Of a stretch of DNA of 64,000 nt, positions 16,022 through 25,335 are shown in pieces. This DNA comes from Oscillospiraceae bacterium (GTDB lineage: Bacteria; Bacillota; Clostridia; Oscillospirales; Ruminococcaceae): positions 20,690 through 84,689 of the forward strand of contig SVMX01000007.1 in assembly GCA_015067175.1 (NCBI GenBank). Reading direction: 5' to 3'. The notes beneath the pieces were generated by a model, which was given only the letters and a program-made list of their open reading frames with translations, did no database searches and was not told where the DNA came from. The translations under genes and the position numbers were made by a program. How positions within the stretch are numbered: the first letter of the stretch is position 1; every line of letters begins with the position of its first letter.

Positions 16022-17302
16022 TCAGCCTCCCGCCACTGAGGACAGCGCCGTCTGAACGAAGCGGTCAAGCTTTTCCTGTAGATTATCCTTTGTTACATTG
16101 CCCGCAATGATGTCCTGTCCGAATGCTTCGGCAGGCTTCCAGAAGCTGCCCATCTGGGGAATAGACGCTTGAAGCGTCGCATATTGCAACTGCTCTGTCA
16201 GCGCTGAAACAGCAGGTTTGCCTGACAGAGCCTCGGTATCCTCGGAGAGTGCTTTGTTTGCAGGCGCAAAGGAGCGCTTTTCAAGTCTAAGCTTCTGATT
16301 GTCATAGCTTATCAGCCATTCGGCAAGCTCCATGGCGTCAAGCGGAGCGTCTGTTTCTGAGTTTACGCCGATAAGCTTAAAGTTTGCCATACTGCCCATC
16401 TGCACACTCTCGCCGTTTGACAGTGTAAATTCAGGAAGCTTTGCTGTGCCGAAATTTTCACCGAGCGAGCTTTCTATCTCCTTGGAGTTCCATGTTCCCG
16501 ATATTGCGGCGGCAAGGCTACCGTCTGCGAAGCCCGATTTCACCATGCTGTCATCAAAATCCGCACCGAATTTAGCATTATTCACGAGGTCGATCATATA
16601 TTCTCCTGCAAGAACTCCGCGCTCGCTGTTGAAATCGCACTTTGTAGGGTCGGTGCCGTCCTCGCCGAAAAGTGTACAGCCCGCGCCAAAGAAAAATCCT
16701 GCCTGATACCAGCCGTCATCAAGATTCATAGCAAAGTTAGTTTTGGTGTTGGGAATATCCTTTTGCATTATCGTATCAAGGCTCTGCACGTCTTTTTCGC
16801 TGAGCTTCGACTTGTCATAGTACAAAAAATATGTGTCGGAAACAGCAGGATAGCCGTAAAGCTCGCCGTCCACTGTGGCCGCACGCACAGCGTCCTCGGT
16901 GGAAGCCGCTTCAACGCTTTCTCGGTTTTTGGTAATACGATACAGCGCTCCCGCCGAAACAAGACTGCCTATCTGATCTGACGCAAAGCTGAACACATCA
17001 GCTGCCGCAGACACATCCTTTAAAATTTCGTTGGCTGCGTCAGCCTCAGATACGACGCCTAAGGTAAAGGCGTATTTTTTATCGGGGTGCTCATCGGCAA
17101 ATTCCTTGCACATCTGCGTGAGCATATCCTGATCCTCCTGTGAGCCCCACACAGTCAGCTTTATAGTATCGCCGCTTGCGCTCTGCCCTGCTCCTGAGTT
17201 ATCAGATTCGCTGCCACTTCCGCGGTTACAGCCCACAAAAGCCGATGTCATCATGGCAAGTGCCAAAAACGAAGCTGTCAGTTTTTTTATAGAAATACAC
17301 AT
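16022..17302 (-). CDS. malE: Maltodextrin-type ABC substrate-binding lipoprotein
   Basis: About 426 residues starting at ATG 17302, behind GGGAGGAATG; the 17-codon longer frame has no ribosome site. Signal peptide with lipobox TSAFVGC, so the mature protein is lipid-anchored at a cysteine near residue 25, followed by a Gly/Ser linker. The rest is a SBP family 1 protein (LTVWGSQEDQDMLTQMCKEF; ISGTWNSKEI). Context with pullulanase and glycogen phosphorylase points to linear or branched malto-oligosaccharides as ligand. Confidence 0.9.
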   Translation of the reverse strand: MCISIKKLTASFLALAMMTSAFVGCNRGSGSESDNSGAGQSASGDTIKLTVWGSQEDQDMLTQMCKEFADEHPDKKYAFTLGVVSEADAANEILKDVSAAADVFSFASDQIGSLVSAGALYRITKNRESVEAASTEDAVRAATVDGELYGYPAVSDTYFLYYDKSKLSEKDVQSLDTIMQKDIPNTKTNFAMNLDDGWYQAGFFFGAGCTLFGEDGTDPTKCDFNSERGVLAGEYMIDLVNNAKFGADFDDSMVKSGFADGSLAAAISGTWNSKEIESSLGENFGTAKLPEFTLSNGESVQMGSMANFKLIGVNSETDAPLDAMELAEWLISYDNQKLRLEKRSFAPANKALSEDTEALSGKPAVSALTEQLQYATLQASIPQMGSFWKPAEAFGQDIIAGNVTKDNLQEKLDRFVQTALSSVAGG

Positions 17303-17381
17303 AATATCATTCCTCCCGCTGATATTGTGTGTATTTATTCCGCGCTTATTCAAATAGAAGCAATTTAAGTGAATAAATACA

Positions 17382-17417
17382 AAAGCCGCCTTTGAGTCGT
17401 CGTCAAAAGCGGCTTTG
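17382..17417 (-). terminator. Terminator of glgP
   Basis: Long imperfect stem AAAGCCGC.../...GCGGCTTT, with TTTTGTATTT on the minus strand, 14 bp past the glgP stop. Confidence 0.8.
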
Positions 17418-17430
17418 ATATTACTGTTTA

Positions 17431-19797
17431 TTACAGCTCAACGGGCTTTATATGCCATATCTCGTCGGCATACTGCTGAATAGTTCTGTCAGAGCTGAAC
17501 TTTCCAGCACTGCATACGTTCAGCCAGCATTTCTTTGCGAAAGCAAGCTCGTCGCGGTAGTCAGCGTTTACTCTGAGCTTTGCCTTTACATAGCTGTCGA
17601 GGTCGCCGAGAACGTAATAATGATCGGGAACGTGCCAGCTTGCGCCCTCCATCAGTGCGAAATACAGCTCGCGGAACACCTTGTTTCCGCCGTCGTTTAC
17701 AGTGCCGTCGATAAGCGCATCAAGCACACGCTTTATCTTCTCATCGGACTCTGTTACGCTTCTAGGATCGTATTTCGGCATGATGTCAGTAAGCTCCTCA
17801 ACTCTTGCGCCGAAGATGTAGTTGTTCTCCTCGCCTGCTTCTTCAACTATCTCAACATTTGCGCCGTCCATAGTTCCGAGAGTAACGGCACCGTTCAGCA
17901 TGAGCTTCATGTTGCCTGTGCCCGAAGCTTCAGTGCCTGCAGTGGATATCTGCTCTGAAACATCACACGCCGCAACAAGCTTCTCCGCATAGGAAACGCG
18001 GTAGTTGCTGATAAATACTACCTGAATGAGATCCCTTGTTGCAGGGTCGGAATTCACGATATTCGCGATCTCATTGATAAGCTTGATGATACCCTTTGCA
18101 CGGTAGTATCCGGGAGCCGCCTTTGCGCCGAAGATATAAACGGTAGGTGTGAAATCCTTGATATTGCCGTCCTTTATCTCATAGTAGAGATAGAGGATAG
18201 ACAGCGCGTTCAGAAGTTGACGCTTGTACTCGTGCAGACGCTTGATCTGAATATCGAATATAGCATTGGGGTTGATCTTAATGCCCTCGCTCTTTTCGAT
18301 ATAATCGGCAAGCTGTACCTTTTTCTCATGCTTGATATCCATAAAACGGCGAAGCACCTTTTCGTCGTCTGCGTACTTTTTCAGATCAGCAAGCTTGTCA
18401 AGGTCGGTTATCCACTTATCCGAACCAAGAAGCTCGGTTATAAGCGCGGAAAGCTCGCTGTTGCACAGTGCAAGCCATCTTCTCTGTGTGATACCGTTGG
18501 TCTTGTTCTGGAAGCGCTCGGGATAAAGCTCATACCACTCTTTCAGCACAGTGGTTTTTAACAGCTCGGAGTGTATCTCAGCAACGCCGTTTACATAAGA
18601 CGAGCCGAACACCGCGATATTTGCCATGTGAACAGTGCCGCCGTTAATTATCTTCATTACCCTTTTCTTGTCGGCGGGTACGTTCAGCTTGTGCATCTCG
18701 CTTTCGAACTTCTCGTTTATCATAATGATAACGTTGTACACATCGGGAACTACCTCCTCGATGAGAGCGCCCTCCCACTTTTCGAGAGCCTCCTGCATGA
18801 TGGTGTGGTTGGTGTAAGCGAATACTTTTTTCGCCATCTCGAAAGCCTTGTCAAAGGTGTAGCCCTCCTCGCGGATAAGGATACGGATAAACTCGGGCAA
18901 CGCGATAACGGGGTGAGTATCGTTCATCTGAATGGAGTTGTAGTCAGCAAAGCTATCAAGCGAGCCGAACAGCGCCTTGTGCTTTCTGATAAGGTCGCGA
19001 ACTGCTGCAGCGCTGAAGAAATACTCCTGTCTTAAACGAAGCTTTTTACCGTCGCGTGTTTCGTCATTGGGGTAGAGAACTCGGGAGATGTCCTCGGCGT
19101 AGGTCTTGCTGTCACTTGCGCGGGCGAAATCGCCGCGGTTGAAGCGGTCGAAATCGAACTCCTCAACTGCCTCAGCCTGCCACAGACGGAGAGTGCCAAC
19201 GTTCTCTGTGCCGTAGCCGATAACGGGGTAGTCATAGGGAACAGCGTTCACATCACCGTCACCGTAGCTGATAACAACAGTGTCGCGCTCACAGCGGACT
19301 CCCCACGGGTCGCCGTACTTCTGCCAATTGTCGGCAGTTTCGGTCTGGAAGCCGTCTTTAATACCCTGCTTGAACAGACCGTACTTATAGCGGATACCGT
19401 AGCCGTCAAGCGGCAGGTCGAGAGTTGCCGCACTGTCCAAAAAGCATGCCGCAAGTCTGCCAAGACCGCCGTTACCGAGAGCAGCGTCCTCTATCTCCTC
19501 CATATCGGAAAGCTTTGCACCAAGCTCGCCGAGAGTGTTTTCTGCGTCCTTTAAAAGGTCGAGGCACAGCAGATTGTTGTAGATAGCTCTGCCCACAAGG
19601 AATTCCATTGACAGATAGCTTGCCTTTCTGCCCTTGTCGTGAGCCGCCTTGCTCTTATCCCACACGGGAGCAAGCTCCTCCATAACCACGCCCGAAAGCA
19701 CATTGTGAAGCTGCTCGGGGGTGATGCTCTTAGGCTCTGCGCGGTATTCCTTTACAGAAGCCGCACACAGCTTTTCCTTGAAATTTTCGATCTTCAT
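17431..19797 (-). CDS. glgP: Glycogen/maltodextrin phosphorylase
   Basis: 788 residues, near the family norm. The N-terminal half has SYLSMEFLVGRA and ALGNGGLGRLAACFLDS (phosphorylase signatures); the C-terminal half holds the pyridoxal phosphate region STAGTEASGTGNMKLMLNG with its lysine, and DGANVEI. It releases glucose-1-phosphate from alpha-1,4-glucans in the cytoplasm. The ATG at 19797 follows AAAGGAG; a longer frame to 19902 includes the promoter and is rejected. It precedes the importer-pullulanase genes, so uptake, debranching and phosphorolysis are encoded together. Confidence 0.96.
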   Translation of the reverse strand: MKIENFKEKLCAASVKEYRAEPKSITPEQLHNVLSGVVMEELAPVWDKSKAAHDKGRKASYLSMEFLVGRAIYNNLLCLDLLKDAENTLGELGAKLSDMEEIEDAALGNGGLGRLAACFLDSAATLDLPLDGYGIRYKYGLFKQGIKDGFQTETADNWQKYGDPWGVRCERDTVVISYGDGDVNAVPYDYPVIGYGTENVGTLRLWQAEAVEEFDFDRFNRGDFARASDSKTYAEDISRVLYPNDETRDGKKLRLRQEYFFSAAAVRDLIRKHKALFGSLDSFADYNSIQMNDTHPVIALPEFIRILIREEGYTFDKAFEMAKKVFAYTNHTIMQEALEKWEGALIEEVVPDVYNVIIMINEKFESEMHKLNVPADKKRVMKIINGGTVHMANIAVFGSSYVNGVAEIHSELLKTTVLKEWYELYPERFQNKTNGITQRRWLALCNSELSALITELLGSDKWITDLDKLADLKKYADDEKVLRRFMDIKHEKKVQLADYIEKSEGIKINPNAIFDIQIKRLHEYKRQLLNALSILYLYYEIKDGNIKDFTPTVYIFGAKAAPGYYRAKGIIKLINEIANIVNSDPATRDLIQVVFISNYRVSYAEKLVAACDVSEQISTAGTEASGTGNMKLMLNGAVTLGTMDGANVEIVEEAGEENNYIFGARVEELTDIMPKYDPRSVTESDEKIKRVLDALIDGTVNDGGNKVFRELYFALMEGASWHVPDHYYVLGDLDSYVKAKLRVNADYRDELAFAKKCWLNVCSAGKFSSDRTIQQYADEIWHIKPVEL

Positions 19798-19873
19798 GTA
19801 TATACTCCTTTCCTGCCAAGCGGCGGAATAAGTGTGTCTGCTTTGCAGCCACCTTTTTAAACATACCGTTATT

Positions 19874-19902
19874 AGTATAGCATAGTTTTCGGATTTTATC
19901 AA
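19874..19902 (-). promoter_or_regulatory. Promoter of glgP
   Basis: Minus strand TTGATA (19902-19897), 17-bp spacer, TATACT (19879-19874). Confidence 0.7.
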
Positions 19903-19944
19903 TCACTTTGCCGATATTTATCTTTTCACAGAAAAACGAAAAAC

Positions 19945-19972
19945 AAAAACAGCAGTTTTCACCGCTGTTTTT
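19945..19972 (-). terminator. Terminator of the BrxD-like gene
   Basis: AAAAACAGC (19945-19953) pairs with GCTGTTTTT (19964-19972); the arm itself supplies T residues on the minus strand. Confidence 0.75.
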
Positions 19973-19981
19973 GCATATAAA

Positions 19982-21292
19982 TCACAGTTCAAAATCCTCA
20001 AAGCCAGAGATATCCGCTTTTTCTTCTTCACTTTCAGCAAACGAGAAGCTCTCTTCACCCATAAGCTGCGGCAGCGTTTTATCGGGATTTTGCATTGCCA
20101 TATTCAGCAGCTCTATAAAATCCCTTATCATCTCGCGCGGCGTAATGTTCACATCAGCGCCGACGCGCCCGAACTCTGCTTTGATAAAATATATCCTGTC
20201 CTCAAGCGTAACGCGGCTTTCATAGTCATAAAGCCCCGCGTGTATCTCGCTGAGCTTTTCGGTCAGCACCGTAAGCTCCTCATAGGAAAGCGGCTGAAGC
20301 TTGATTATCGGTGCAAGCAGGTCGTGTACATCATCAGTCGCAAACCTGCCGCGTTCTAAGCGTGAACGCAGCGCTTCATAGCTGAACACGCCGCGGCGCG
20401 GGTCTTCGATACACTGCGGAGTTCCGCCCATGATTATGCCGAGGTGTGTTGCCTTGCCCTGAAGCACATCATTGTACATCATCAGTATCTTTTCATAGTT
20501 GTACTGACGTGTTACGGAGTGCGGTATCTTCATGATATTTACAAGCTCGTCTATCATCAGCACAAAGCCCTTATAGCCTGCTTTCACAAAAAACGCGGTG
20601 AGTATCTTGATGTAGTCGTACCAGTTTTCATCGGTGATGATAACATTCACGCCGAGGTCGTTTTTTGCCTCAGTTTTAGTTGCATATTCGCCGCGAAGCC
20701 ACTTGATAACACAGGCGGTCTTTTCTTCCTCACCCATGGAATAGGCCTTGTGATATGCGTTTATGACCTTTGCAAAATCAAAGCCGTGCACCATATCCTG
20801 AAGCTCGCTTATTTTAACGTATATCTTCTTTTCGACGGCCGTATCGAAGAAAATATCAGATGGTGCTGTGCCCTCTTCAATTACCTCGTTTCTGACGGAA
20901 GTTATCCACTTTTCAAGGATAAGAGACAACGCGCCGCCGTCGGGCTTTGTTTTTACGGAAAGATTTCGCATAAGCTCACGGTAGGTCGCAAGTCCCTGAC
21001 CCTTGCTGCCCATAAGTCGGCGCTCTGGGGAGAGGTCAGCATCGGCAGTGACGAAACCTCTGTCCATAACGTGCTGCCTTACCGTCTGCAAAAGAAAGCT
21101 CTTGCCGCTGCCGTAGCGTCCCACGATAAAGCGGAAAAATGCGCCGCCCTGCTCGGTTATCTCAACATCGTGAAGCAGTGCGTTTATCTCGGCGGTACGT
21201 CCAACCGCGATATAGCCGAGACCCGTGCGCGGCACAACGCCGCCTTTTAAAGCATTTATGAGGTTTGAAGCAATTCGCTTTGGTACGGTCAT
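19982..21292 (-). CDS. Solitary BrxD-like ATP-binding protein (DUF2791 family)
   Basis: 436 residues. The N-terminus (ASNLINALKGGVVPRTGLGYIAVGR) matches the start typical of BREX-type ATP-binding proteins (BrxD, DUF2791). Walker A is GRYGSGKSF (about 56-64) and Walker B is GFVLMIDELVNI (about 254-265). BrxD proteins belong to phage-defence clusters, but no other BREX gene is adjacent here: downstream is glgP and upstream an ABC exporter. Related stand-alone ATPases occur in Clostridia beside TerB- or helicase-type genes. Function unknown. The C-terminus ends in an acidic tail (EEEKADISGFEDFEL). Confidence 0.75.
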   Translation of the reverse strand: MTVPKRIASNLINALKGGVVPRTGLGYIAVGRTAEINALLHDVEITEQGGAFFRFIVGRYGSGKSFLLQTVRQHVMDRGFVTADADLSPERRLMGSKGQGLATYRELMRNLSVKTKPDGGALSLILEKWITSVRNEVIEEGTAPSDIFFDTAVEKKIYVKISELQDMVHGFDFAKVINAYHKAYSMGEEEKTACVIKWLRGEYATKTEAKNDLGVNVIITDENWYDYIKILTAFFVKAGYKGFVLMIDELVNIMKIPHSVTRQYNYEKILMMYNDVLQGKATHLGIIMGGTPQCIEDPRRGVFSYEALRSRLERGRFATDDVHDLLAPIIKLQPLSYEELTVLTEKLSEIHAGLYDYESRVTLEDRIYFIKAEFGRVGADVNITPREMIRDFIELLNMAMQNPDKTLPQLMGEESFSFAESEEEKADISGFEDFEL

Positions 21293-21423
21293 GAGAAACT
21301 TCCTTTCTTAAAAAACGAGAATTTCGGTATCCGACTTCGTCGGATAATTTAAAATACTGCGGCGCAGCCGCACCGACATTTCTCATTCCTCACTTCTCAT
21401 TTCTAATTATCTGAGCCAAAGGC

Positions 21424-21459
21424 TTAGATATAATGCTGAACCTGAGCGTTGAACATCTC
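21424..21459 (-). pseudogene. Relic of an ABC exporter 3' end
   Basis: The minus strand encodes EMFNAQVQHYI and a stop, differing at 3 of 36 bases from the true exporter end at 21553-21588 (EMFNAQAQYYI). It is the scar of a lost or recombined exporter copy. The rest of 21293-21552 holds several short palindromes (TATCCGACTTCGTCGGATA, GTGACCGCAAGCGGTCAC, AAATTCCCCTTAAGGGAATTT) and no gene. Confidence 0.75.
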
Positions 21460-21552
21460 CCAGTGACCGCAAGCGGTCACGCGGCGCGAACTCCGTTTCA
21501 AATTCCCCTTAAGGGAATTTGATTTTGCTCCGCAAAACCACTGTGTTCGCTG

Positions 21553-23361
21553 TCAGATATAATACTGAGCCTGAGCGTTGAACATCTCTGAATATATGCC
21601 ATTCTCTTTATGCACAAGCTCGTCGTGCGTGCCAAGCTCTTTTATAGTGCCCTCGCCGAATACTGCTATGCGGTCGCAGAATTTACAGCTTGACAGTCTG
21701 TGAGAGATGTAGATAGCTGATTTGTCTTGCACAAGATCATTGAACTTGCAGTATATCTCATACTCTGCCACAGGGTCAAGTGCCGCTGTTGGCTCATCAA
21801 GGATAACAACAGGCGCATTTTTGTACAGCGCACGCGCTATTGCCATCTTTTGCTGCTCACCGCCCGAAAGCTGAACTCCCTCGCGGTCAAACTGTTTGAA
21901 CATCATCGTTTCTCTGCCTTTTGGAAGCGAAGCTATCTTGTCAAGAAGCCCAACCTTTTCAAACATCACGTCAACATTTTCCGCGCTGTCCTGTTTGCCG
22001 AGCAGGATATTGTCCTCGGCGGTAAAGCTGAGCAATCTGAAATCCTGAAAAACGACCGAGAAAAGCTTCATATACTCGTCATAGTCGTATTCCTTGATAT
22101 TCACACCGTCGAGCAGTATCTCGCCCTCGTCGCAGTCATAAAGACGGCAGAGAAGCTTTATAAACGTGGTCTTGCCCGCGCCGTTAAGTCCTACTACAGA
22201 CAGGCGCTCGCCAGCTTTTATCTTGATTGATACATTTTTAAGCACCTGCACCTTTGTATTCGGATAGTGGAAGCTTACATTTCTGAACTCGATCTCATGC
22301 GGCTTTTCGAGGTCTTTTACCTTTCTGTCGCCCTTTTGAAGCATGGGAGGATAGTCCATGAGTTTTACTATCTCATAGCCGTAGTTGCAGCGCTTTACGA
22401 TATCCTGAAGTCCGAATATCGCGCCCTGAAGCGAGGCATTAAGCACTCCGCCCGACGTCGTAAGCTGCGAATATACACCTATCGTGATGTGACCGAAGAT
22501 AGCTAACGCACCGAGGTAGAGATATGTTCCGAAATCGCGCAGAGCGCCGACAACAACATCTAAAACGTCAAGCGGATAGCGCTCGTCTGCTTTCTTTTTG
22601 AAGAACGCATTCAGCCTGTCCATCTGCTGCGAGGCACGCGCTACAAGAGTTCCTGCTGCTCCGTAAAGGCGCACGTCCTTGCCGAAGCGGAAATCCTCGA
22701 TCTCATGCGTTACATACCACAGCACGCGGTTGATGTTTGCAAGGTCGGAGAAATATTTTACCTCTATCTTGTTCTTTTTCGCGTTGATAAATGTGGATAC
22801 CGCAAGCAGCGCACCGATTATCAGCAGCAGCCACGGCGCGCTTATTGCAAGCACAGTTACGACACCGCATATCTTGATGACGTTCTGGATTATCTGGAAG
22901 AACGCCTTTGCAATGCCGTGGATACCGCCCGACCAGTCCTTGCCCTCGCGAGCCTTGTTTATCTGGTCAAGGCACTCCTTGTTTTCGGTCAGCGCAAAAT
23001 CTATCTCCATGCAGCGGTCAGCTATCTGCTCCGCCTGGAAGTTGAGGAACTTATCCTCATACTTTTCAAGATGGATAGTGAGCTGCGAGTTTATAAGTCC
23101 CACGATAACATCAAGACCTACCATAAGCCCTGCGTAGGTGAATATCAGCGTGACATCGCGCGTTTCGGCGCAAAGTGCGTCCACAAGCAGCGGCAGAATA
23201 AAGATATCAACAAACGGAAGTGCCGCCGCAATAATAACGTTTATCGCGGAGAGTATGAAATACTTTTTGTCGAATTTCCATGCAACAGGGAAGAAGTATT
23301 TCAGCGTTTTCCACACAACGCCCTTTGTTTTGGGCTGTTCTTTTTTAGACATCTCAGCCAT
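21553..23361 (-). CDS. ABC exporter subunit (TMD-NBD), second of pair
   Basis: 602 residues: a membrane domain with about six helices (30-310), then an ATPase domain with Walker A VVGLNGAGKTTF, Q-loop FQDF, signature LSGGEQQK, Walker B PVVILDEPTAALD and switch H (ISHRLSS). The start overlaps the stop of the upstream subunit by 8 bp, so the two are coupled and likely form a heterodimer. Substrate unknown; exporters of this half-transporter type move peptides, lipids or drugs. Paralogous to the pair at 61998-64000 and the broken copy at 60134. Confidence 0.9.
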   Translation of the reverse strand: MAEMSKKEQPKTKGVVWKTLKYFFPVAWKFDKKYFILSAINVIIAAALPFVDIFILPLLVDALCAETRDVTLIFTYAGLMVGLDVIVGLINSQLTIHLEKYEDKFLNFQAEQIADRCMEIDFALTENKECLDQINKAREGKDWSGGIHGIAKAFFQIIQNVIKICGVVTVLAISAPWLLLIIGALLAVSTFINAKKNKIEVKYFSDLANINRVLWYVTHEIEDFRFGKDVRLYGAAGTLVARASQQMDRLNAFFKKKADERYPLDVLDVVVGALRDFGTYLYLGALAIFGHITIGVYSQLTTSGGVLNASLQGAIFGLQDIVKRCNYGYEIVKLMDYPPMLQKGDRKVKDLEKPHEIEFRNVSFHYPNTKVQVLKNVSIKIKAGERLSVVGLNGAGKTTFIKLLCRLYDCDEGEILLDGVNIKEYDYDEYMKLFSVVFQDFRLLSFTAEDNILLGKQDSAENVDVMFEKVGLLDKIASLPKGRETMMFKQFDREGVQLSGGEQQKMAIARALYKNAPVVILDEPTAALDPVAEYEIYCKFNDLVQDKSAIYISHRLSSCKFCDRIAVFGEGTIKELGTHDELVHKENGIYSEMFNAQAQYYI

Positions 23362-25255
23362 TAGCGCTCACCTCCTCTGCGTTTACAGAAACAGGTGTTT
23401 CGTTTTCGTCCTCGATGTAATACTGCGCCTGTACACGGAACATCTCGGCATACGCGCCGCCCTTTGCGAGAAGCTCGTCGTGAGTGCCGTGCTCAACCAT
23501 CTCGCCTGCTACGAACATCGCGATGGTGTCGCAGAAACGCGTTGAAGAAAGTCTGTGCGAGATATACACAGCGGATTTTTCGCCTATCATGCCGTTGAAG
23601 CTCTGATACAGCCTGTATTCAGCAAGCGCGTCAAGCGCCGCCGTAGGCTCGTCAAGCACCACAACAGGTGCGTTTTTGTAAAGCGCTCTTGCAAGCGCAA
23701 GCTTCTGCTTTTCGCCGCCCGACAAGTCAACACCGTCGTCGTACAGCACCTTCAAAAGTTCGGTGTCCATGCCGTCGGGGAGCTTATCAAGCTTATCCCC
23801 CATACCTGCGGCACGAATGTATTCCTCTGCCTTTGCCTTGTCGGTCTCGTCTGCGGTAGTCATTGAGATGTTCTCCGACAGCGGGAACGCGAACACCTCG
23901 ACCTCCTGAAATGCGGGTGCAAACAGCTTAAAATATTCGTTTCGGTCAAACTCGCGGATATCAATTCCGTTGCAGAGTATCGCGCCCTCTGTAACATCGT
24001 AAAGTCGCAGGAGAAGCTTTATAAAAGTGGTCTTTCCTGCGCCGTTAAGACCTACTACAGCAAGGCGCTGACCTGCTTCAAGCGTGAGATTCAGGTTTTT
24101 CAGCGCGTAGGTATCCTGTCCCTGATAGCGGAATGAAACGTTTTTAAACTCGAACACATACTTGTCCGACTTCGGAACAGGAACAGTCTTTTTGCCCTCG
24201 TCACCGAACGAGATATCCATAAATGTGCGGAAATCATCCATACGCGAGGAGCGCTCTCTCATGCCGCCGACTGACTGCAAAAACGCGTTCACACTTGATG
24301 ACATTGCCGCGGCACTTCCTACATACAGCGTGAAATCGCCTATACTCATGCCGCCCCAAAGCATATCGCATATCAGCCAGCCATAGATAACGGCGTTTCT
24401 GACAAGCGAGATACCTGAAGAAAACAGGCTGTTGTACTGCCAGTAGGTGCGGCTCTGAACCCATCGCTGAAGCTCCTCGTCGTTCACCTCGCTGTGCTTT
24501 TTGCTGAGCCACTTTTTCATACCGTAAAGGCGGATATCCTTTGCGTATGTAAAATCTGTGGAAACGGTCTGCATATACTCCAGTCTGCGCCAAGTACCTG
24601 CCATGGCATCCCACATCACCTCTTTATCCTTAATACGGATATAGTCGAAATACTCAAACTGGATAAACGACAGCACCAGTATTATCAGCACCAGCCAAAT
24701 ATTCAGCGTGCAGATGATGGATATTGCGGTTATGACAGAGGTGAACTGCACCATGAAGTTCCACATATCGCGCATAAGACCCTCGACGCCGCCGTACTGG
24801 AAGCCTGTCGCGCGCTTTGCTTTCTGAAGCCTGTCCAGCATATCGGGAGTTTCAAGCATCTCATATTCCATTGTCATGGATTTTGCTATACGCTCCTTGG
24901 TGAGCTTTAAGCGCGTAAACGTAAAGCCGAGGTCAAGATTTTTCGATACAAGGGTATTGAGCCACATCATGACAAACTCAATAACGGTCGTAACGATTAT
25001 AAGATAGAGCAGCGGCATGATATCCTTTGTCGGATTTTTCTGCTGTTGTTCTATCATGTCGATAACAAGCTTTCCGATGATAGTCCAGATATAACCCATC
25101 GAAGCGCCTGTTATTCCGCCGAGTATAAGATAGAATATCATCGACGGACGATATTTCTTATACGCGCGCAGGATATAGCCGCAGTTGCGGATAACTCCAT
25201 ATTCGCGATGGAGCTCGTCCGTCTGCTCTTTCTTTTTTACTTTAAATATAAACAT
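23354..25255 (-). CDS. ABC exporter subunit (TMD-NBD), first of pair
   Basis: 633 residues. Membrane domain at about 35-335, ATPase domain with VVGLNGAGKTTF, LSGGEKQKLALARALY, VVVLDEPTAALDALAEY and SHRLSS. The Q-loop reads FAPAFQEVEVFAF, and both partners keep the catalytic glutamate after Walker B, so both sites look active. The Shine-Dalgarno sequence is weak (GAAAG). A short C-terminal extension (EDENETPVSVNAEEVSANG) is absent in the partner. Confidence 0.9.
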   Translation of the reverse strand: MFIFKVKKKEQTDELHREYGVIRNCGYILRAYKKYRPSMIFYLILGGITGASMGYIWTIIGKLVIDMIEQQQKNPTKDIMPLLYLIIVTTVIEFVMMWLNTLVSKNLDLGFTFTRLKLTKERIAKSMTMEYEMLETPDMLDRLQKAKRATGFQYGGVEGLMRDMWNFMVQFTSVITAISIICTLNIWLVLIILVLSFIQFEYFDYIRIKDKEVMWDAMAGTWRRLEYMQTVSTDFTYAKDIRLYGMKKWLSKKHSEVNDEELQRWVQSRTYWQYNSLFSSGISLVRNAVIYGWLICDMLWGGMSIGDFTLYVGSAAAMSSSVNAFLQSVGGMRERSSRMDDFRTFMDISFGDEGKKTVPVPKSDKYVFEFKNVSFRYQGQDTYALKNLNLTLEAGQRLAVVGLNGAGKTTFIKLLLRLYDVTEGAILCNGIDIREFDRNEYFKLFAPAFQEVEVFAFPLSENISMTTADETDKAKAEEYIRAAGMGDKLDKLPDGMDTELLKVLYDDGVDLSGGEKQKLALARALYKNAPVVVLDEPTAALDALAEYRLYQSFNGMIGEKSAVYISHRLSSTRFCDTIAMFVAGEMVEHGTHDELLAKGGAYAEMFRVQAQYYIEDENETPVSVNAEEVSANG

Positions 25256-25309
25256 CTTTCATACCAAGATGGAATGACAGTGTACCCAAACTTAAACGTA
25301 TGAGTTAAA

Positions 25310-25329
25310 GGACACGGCAAGCCGTGTCC
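25310..25329. repeat. Palindrome of a dispersed repeat family
   Basis: GGACACGGC-AA-GCCGTGTCC followed by CTACGG. A degenerate copy with the same CCGTGTCCCTACCG tail lies at 40848-40861 upstream of groEL. Position after the exporter start and before the next gene end is consistent with a REP-like element. Confidence 0.6.
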
Positions 25330-25335
25330 CTACGG

